Below, one piece after another: positions 1-6,034 of a stretch of DNA of 6,034 nt. A program made the position numbers and the translations under genes. The DNA is from an uncultured Bryobacteraceae bacterium (GTDB lineage Bacteria; Acidobacteriota; Terriglobia; Bryobacterales; Bryobacteraceae): positions 1 to 6,034 of the forward strand of contig CAKZVG010000360.1 of the NCBI GenBank assembly GCA_937921835.1. The letters run 5' to 3'. How positions within the stretch are numbered: position 1 is the first letter of the stretch; the number at the start of each line of letters is the position of its first letter. The notes under the pieces are model-generated. The model did not search any database. It was not told the DNA's origin and saw only the letters and a program-made list of their open reading frames with translations.

Positions 1-6
1 CAGTGT

Positions 7-30
7 AACGCGCGCGGAACGCCGCGCGTT
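7..30 (+). terminator. Inverted repeat, possible weak terminator of an upstream gene
   Basis: Bases 7-14 (AACGCGCG) and 23-30 (CGCGCGTT) form a perfect 8-bp stem around an 8-base loop. Only three T residues (29-31) follow the stem, which is poor for a classical intrinsic terminator. It could end transcription of a gene lying left of the window. A TAA at 6-8 could be that gene's stop codon, but too little sequence is present to show this. The repeat could also be chance in such CG-rich DNA. Confidence 0.3.
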
Positions 31-96
31 TCCGCCGCGCCGGGGCGGGCGCTTGCGGCCTGGCGTCAATAGGCGAAATCATGTTTCAATAGGGAA

Positions 97-117
97 GCCC
101 GGAAGCCGGGCAGGAGG
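97..117 (+). promoter_or_regulatory. Hairpin abutting a strong Shine-Dalgarno sequence
   Basis: GCCCGG (97-102) and CCGGGC (106-111) form a perfect 6-bp GC stem with a 3-base loop. The next base begins AGGAGG (112-117), a near-ideal Shine-Dalgarno sequence, six bases ahead of the GTG start at 124. This site decides the start of the ceramidase-like gene, because no ATG, GTG or TTG lies in frame between the upstream stop TAG at 70-72 and position 124. The stem leaves the ribosome-binding site exposed but sits directly against it, so it might modulate ribosome access or protect the 5' end of the message. Any regulatory role is inference. Confidence 0.6.
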
Positions 118-123
118 ACCACC

Positions 124-3628
<3,505 letters not shown>

Positions 3629-3679
3629 TAGCCCGCGCGGCGGGGGCGGCGGCGGACCCCTTCCGGTGCGGCGGCGTGC

Positions 3680-3685
3680 TACCCT
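3680..3685 (+). promoter_or_regulatory. Possible extended -10 promoter element
   Basis: The string TGCTACCCT (3677-3685) fits the extended -10 pattern TGnTAnnnT, with hexamer TACCCT. A start of transcription about seven bases downstream would fall near the GTG codons at 3686 and 3695, implying little or no leader. No good -35 is visible about 17 bases upstream, and no Shine-Dalgarno sequence precedes the gene. This is pattern matching only. Confidence 0.25.
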
Positions 3686-4291
3686 GTGATTGCTGTGCCC
3701 GACCTTCCGCCGCAAAATCTTCCTCCGGTGGTGGGCGAGTGTCTCACCACCATGCAGCCGCAGCCCGGCGCGCTGCCCGGCCAGAACGTTACGCGGATGG
3801 TGCGCGCCGCCGACGGCAGGATCCGCTCGGACCTCGGCAAAACTTCGGTGATCACGGATCCGGCCGCGCGGAAGGCGACCATCCTCGATCATGTCAACAA
3901 GGTGGCGCGGGTGGTGCCGATGCCGCGCGTGCCGGCGGCGCAGTTCGACCCCGCGGCGCTGGCAGGCGGCGCGCAGCCGCCTCAGCCGCCGGCCTTCCGG
4001 AGCGTCGAAGATCTGGGCAAGTCGATGCTGGACGGGCTGGAAGTGGTGGGCAAGCGCTACACCTTCGAGCCGCCCGCGCTGCCCAACGCGCCCGCGCTGC
4101 CTCAGCCGCCGGTGGTGAGCGAGGTGTGGACGAGCACCCGGCTTCAGTTGCCGGTGCTCACCAAGACCACGGGAAGCTTTGGCGAGCAGATCCGGCGCTG
4201 CAAGTACACGGAGTCGGCCGCGCCTCCCCCCACGCTGTTCGAGATCCCGGAAGGCTACCGCAGGCTGCCGTCCGCCGCGGCGCCAGGCTGA
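3686..4291 (+). CDS. Proline-rich protein of unknown function, acidobacterial type
   Basis: I do not recognise a named gene. The 201-residue frame has several landmarks in an order I associate with secreted Acidobacteriota proteins of unknown function. These are VRAADGRIRSDLG (39-51), SVITDPAARKATILDH (54-69), VPMP (77-80), LGKSMLDGLEVVGKRYTF (110-127), SEVWTSTRLQLPVLTK (145-160), FGEQIRRCKYTE (165-176) and LFEIPEGY (184-191). In those relatives the parts read roughly as modified residue-rich strands ending in a P-E-Y-like motif. Proline-rich spacers occur at 82-104 and 129-143. Unlike the relatives I recall, no signal peptide or membrane segment is visible; the N-terminus is MIAVPDLPPQNLPP. 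The start is uncertain: GTG 3686, GTG 3695 and ATG 3752 are all in frame, and none has a clear ribosome binding site. The gene lies 57 bases after gpmA and 66 before lepB. It could be a decayed or 5'-truncated copy, but the body is open and motif-bearing, which favours a real gene. Confidence 0.65.
   Translation: MIAVPDLPPQNLPPVVGECLTTMQPQPGALPGQNVTRMVRAADGRIRSDLGKTSVITDPAARKATILDHVNKVARVVPMPRVPAAQFDPAALAGGAQPPQPPAFRSVEDLGKSMLDGLEVVGKRYTFEPPALPNAPALPQPPVVSEVWTSTRLQLPVLTKTTGSFGEQIRRCKYTESAAPPPTLFEIPEGYRRLPSAAAPG
4071..4101 (+). repeat. Short direct repeat encoding a proline-rich segment
   Basis: CGCCCGCGCTGCC occurs at 4071-4083 and again at 4089-4101, an 18-base period that keeps the reading frame and encodes PPALPNAPALPQP. 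A separate 14-base repeat, GCCTCAGCCGCCGG, occurs at 3979-3992 and 4099-4112. These probably reflect local duplication or convergent codon use in a flexible proline linker. Confidence 0.6.
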
Positions 4292-4300
4292 CGCCAGCCT
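4285..4300 (+). terminator. Weak stem-loop at the end of the unknown gene
   Basis: AGGCTG (4285-4290) pairs perfectly with CAGCCT (4295-4300) around a 4-base loop, spanning the TGA stop at 4289-4291. TTGTCC follows rather than a T-tract, so it is at best a weak intrinsic terminator and may have no function. Confidence 0.22.
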
Positions 4301-4326
4301 TGTCCGGCATCGCTTACCATAGTTGA

Positions 4327-4355
4327 GGGCGCTCCTCCGGCGCCCGGTTCGAACC
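4327..4355 (+). promoter_or_regulatory. Structured leader immediately before lepB
   Basis: GGGCGC (4327-4332) pairs with GCGCCC (4340-4345) around a 7-base loop (TCCTCCG). It is followed directly by the perfect 10-base palindrome GGTTCGAACC (4346-4355), two bases before the lepB ATG at 4358. No Shine-Dalgarno sequence is present; the loop instead holds CCTCC, the complement of one. A -10-like TACCAT at 4315-4320 would place transcription start near the hairpin. The structures are visible in the sequence; any role in controlling translation is inference. Confidence 0.35.
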
Positions 4356-4357
4356 CC

Positions 4358-5152
4358 ATGAAGAAGACTGCCGCAAAAGCGGTCCGGCGCGAGCCTCCGC
4401 CGCCCAAGCCCAAGACGCCCTGGCCGGATTCGATCGCGCGCTCGGCCAGCGAGTGGGCCGCGACCATCCTCATCCTCCTGTTCGGCACGACGATGATCCT
4501 GCAAGCCTTCGTCGTGCCCACCGCCTCGATGGAGCGCACGGTGCTGATCGGGGACCACCTGTTTGTCGATAAGCTGGCGTACTCGCCGCCCGGCCGGCTC
4601 TTCAAGAGCCTTCTGCCCTACCAGGAGGTGCGGCGCGGCGACATCGTCGTCTTCCGCTATCCGCTCGATCTGCGGCAGAACTATGTGAAGCGGGTGGTCG
4701 GCGTGCCCGGCGACCGGCTGCGCATCGTCAACAAGCAACTCTTCCTCAACGGCAAGCCAGCGGAAGAGCCTTACAAGCAGCACTCGACGCCCTACCTCGA
4801 TTCCTACCGTGACAACTTCCCGTCGATCCCCAACGTGCGGCTTCCCGAGCGGGCGCAGGCCATGCTGGCCGAACAGGTCAAGGACGGCGAACTGGTGGTG
4901 CCGCCCAATCACTACTTCGCGATGGGCGACAACCGCGACAACTCCGAGGACAGCCGCTATTGGGGTTTCGTGCCGCGCGAGAACATCGTTGGCAAGCCGG
5001 TGTTGATCTGGTATTCCTACGACGCTCCGAGCGGACAGCTCTCGGGTGGGATCCTGAGCTTCGACCACCTCCGGGACCTGATTCCGAATTTCTTCTCGAA
5101 AACGCGCTGGAGCCGCATCTTCCGCCTGATCCGGGGACATAACCTCAACTGA
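4358..5152 (+). CDS. lepB: Signal peptidase I
   Basis: Signal peptidase I cuts signal peptides from exported proteins on the outer face of the cytoplasmic membrane. The 264-residue protein begins with a basic, proline-rich cytoplasmic tail (1-30, including REPPPPKPK) and one membrane segment at about 33-53. The S26 family boxes follow: VPTASMERTVLIGDHLFVDKL with catalytic Ser57, RRGDIVVFRYP (92-102), YVKRVVGVPGDRL with catalytic Lys111 (109-121), and MGDNRDNSEDSRYWG (189-203). Both residues of the Ser-Lys dyad are present. In box B, the usual SGSMxPTL reads TASMERTVL, an acceptable variant. Only one membrane segment is evident at the N-terminus, unlike the two of the E. coli enzyme. ATG 4358 is the only standard start codon between the upstream in-frame stop (4289-4291) and the first conserved box. 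No ribosome binding site is seen. The stop lies two bases before the next gene, indicating an operon. Confidence 0.96.
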   Translation: MKKTAAKAVRREPPPPKPKTPWPDSIARSASEWAATILILLFGTTMILQAFVVPTASMERTVLIGDHLFVDKLAYSPPGRLFKSLLPYQEVRRGDIVVFRYPLDLRQNYVKRVVGVPGDRLRIVNKQLFLNGKPAEEPYKQHSTPYLDSYRDNFPSIPNVRLPERAQAMLAEQVKDGELVVPPNHYFAMGDNRDNSEDSRYWGFVPRENIVGKPVLIWYSYDAPSGQLSGGILSFDHLRDLIPNFFSKTRWSRIFRLIRGHNLN

Positions 5153-5154
5153 AC

Positions 5155-6034
5155 ATGCCGAATTCTCATTCTTACGGACTCATCCTCGCGGGCGGGCGCG
5201 GGACACGCTTCTGGCCGCGCAGCCGCACGCGCCGCGCCAAGCAGGTGCTGCGCTTCTTCGGCGGCCGGAGCTTGATCCAGCAGACGGTGGACCGGCTGCG
5301 GCCGGCGTTGCCCCCCGAGCGCCTCTGGGTGCTGACCAATCCCTATCTGCGCGCCGAGATCGTGCGGCAGTTGCCGGAAGTACCGGCCGGGCAGATTCTG
5401 GCCGAGCCGGCGCAACGCAACACGGCGCCGGCCATCGGGCTGGCGGCGCGGCTGCTGCGGGAGCGCGATCCGCGGGCGGTGATGGGCGTGTTTCCCGCCG
5501 ACCACGTGATCGCGAAACGCGCACCGTTCCTCAGACTGGTGCGGGCGGCGCTGGCGGCGGCGGCGGACGGAAAAATGGCCGTGGTCGGCATTCAGCCGCG
5601 CTGGGCGGAGACGGGCTACGGCTACGTCGAACTGCCCGAGGGCGTCCAGCCCGGGGACATCAAAGCGGTCCCCATCCGGCGCTTCCGGGAAAAGCCGGAC
5701 CCCGAAACCGCGCGCCGCTACCTGGCGGCCGGCAACTACTTCTGGAACTCGGGCATGTTTTTCTGGAGCGCCGAAGTGTACCTGGAAGCGTTGCGGCGCT
5801 TCCTGCCACGCACGGCGGCGCTGCTGGCGGCCCTTCCGGCGGCGGGCGGGCGCGGGTTCGCTTCCGCGCTCAAGCAGGTTTATCCCCGTTGCGAGAACAT
5901 CTCGGTCGATTACGCGGTGCTTGAGAAAGCCGACGGAGTGGTGGGCTTCGCGGCCGGCGACATCGGCTGGAACGACGTGGGAAGCTGGAACGCGGTGTAC
6001 GAGATGCACCGCCGCGACGGCAACGGCAACGTGG
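5155..6034 (+). CDS. manC: Mannose-1-phosphate guanylyltransferase, 3'-truncated by the window
   Basis: This enzyme joins GTP and mannose 1-phosphate to give GDP-mannose and pyrophosphate in the cytoplasm, supplying polysaccharide and glycoconjugate synthesis. The frame is open for 293 codons to the window edge with no stop, so the end is missing. The nucleotidyltransferase opening LILAGGRGTRFWPRSR (9-24) carries the GGxGxR phosphate-binding loop, with Lys29-Gln30 after it. Further family motifs are EPAQRNTAPAIG (84-95), FPADH (113-117), ETGYGYVE (152-159), FREKPD (177-182), NYFWNSGMFFW (194-204), ISVDYAVLEK (249-258) and DIGWNDVGSW (269-278). Most monofunctional members are about 350-360 residues, so some 60 residues are probably missing. 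A longer form with a fused C-terminal cupin isomerase domain, as in AlgA, cannot be excluded. The ATG is only two bases after the lepB stop and has no nearby Shine-Dalgarno, which suggests translational coupling. Confidence 0.93.
   Translation, partial: MPNSHSYGLILAGGRGTRFWPRSRTRRAKQVLRFFGGRSLIQQTVDRLRPALPPERLWVLTNPYLRAEIVRQLPEVPAGQILAEPAQRNTAPAIGLAARLLRERDPRAVMGVFPADHVIAKRAPFLRLVRAALAAAADGKMAVVGIQPRWAETGYGYVELPEGVQPGDIKAVPIRRFREKPDPETARRYLAAGNYFWNSGMFFWSAEVYLEALRRFLPRTAALLAALPAAGGRGFASALKQVYPRCENISVDYAVLEKADGVVGFAAGDIGWNDVGSWNAVYEMHRRDGNGNV

Noticed and set aside
53..82. Possible promoter with TTGCGG (53-58) and an A/T-rich -10 around 76-82
   Set aside because: The -10 candidates match the consensus poorly, so no promoter can be placed with confidence.
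81..92. Minimal open frame ATG TTT CAA TAG upstream of the first gene
   Set aside because: It has no ribosome binding site, encodes three residues and lies out of frame with the gene; it is most likely chance.
3632..3644. Hairpin after gpmA (CCCGC, 3-base loop, GCGGG)
   Set aside because: The stem is only five pairs and has no T-tract, so it is not convincing as an intrinsic terminator in CG-rich sequence.
4346..4357. GGTTCGAACCCC resembling a tRNA T-arm
   Set aside because: The five-base T-stem does not pair and no acceptor, D or anticodon arm is present; lepB starts immediately after it.

Overview
The window is a GC-rich, densely packed stretch of bacterial chromosome with every recognisable gene on the + strand. 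Codon third positions are strongly G/C. It carries five complete protein genes and one that runs off the right edge. The unrecognised protein at 3686-4291 resembles a group of secreted proteins common in Acidobacteriota (Bryobacter/Solibacter type). Together with the base composition, this makes an acidobacterial source my best guess, but it is an inference from remembered family patterns and not a search result.

Layout. Positions 1-123 are a short intergenic stretch with a terminator-like inverted repeat, a spaced 8-base direct repeat and a hairpin touching a strong Shine-Dalgarno sequence. Positions 124-1551 encode a secreted protein of the neutral ceramidase superfamily, short and lacking the usual catalytic serine. 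Positions 1593-2882 encode enolase, and 2879-3628 encode 2,3-bisphosphoglycerate-dependent phosphoglycerate mutase, overlapping it by four bases. Positions 3686-4291 encode a proline-rich protein of unknown function. Positions 4358-5152 encode signal peptidase I. From 5155 to the window end lies a 3'-truncated mannose-1-phosphate guanylyltransferase gene that begins two bases after the peptidase stop codon.

How the genes fit together. The enolase and mutase catalyse adjacent steps of lower glycolysis (3-phosphoglycerate to 2-phosphoglycerate to phosphoenolpyruvate), and their overlapping stop and start codons suggest translational coupling. The signal peptidase and the GDP-mannose-forming enzyme are also probably co-transcribed. 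They share a broad cell-envelope theme (protein export and sugar-nucleotide supply), though no specific joint pathway is evident. The ceramidase-like protein and the unknown protein have no clear functional link to their neighbours.

This is mostly an ordinary housekeeping region. I see no mobile element, CRISPR array, RNA gene, toxin-antitoxin pair or defence system. The items most worth a second look are the serine-less ceramidase-like protein, the unknown protein that lacks an obvious signal peptide, and the structured leaders ahead of the ceramidase-like and signal peptidase genes.
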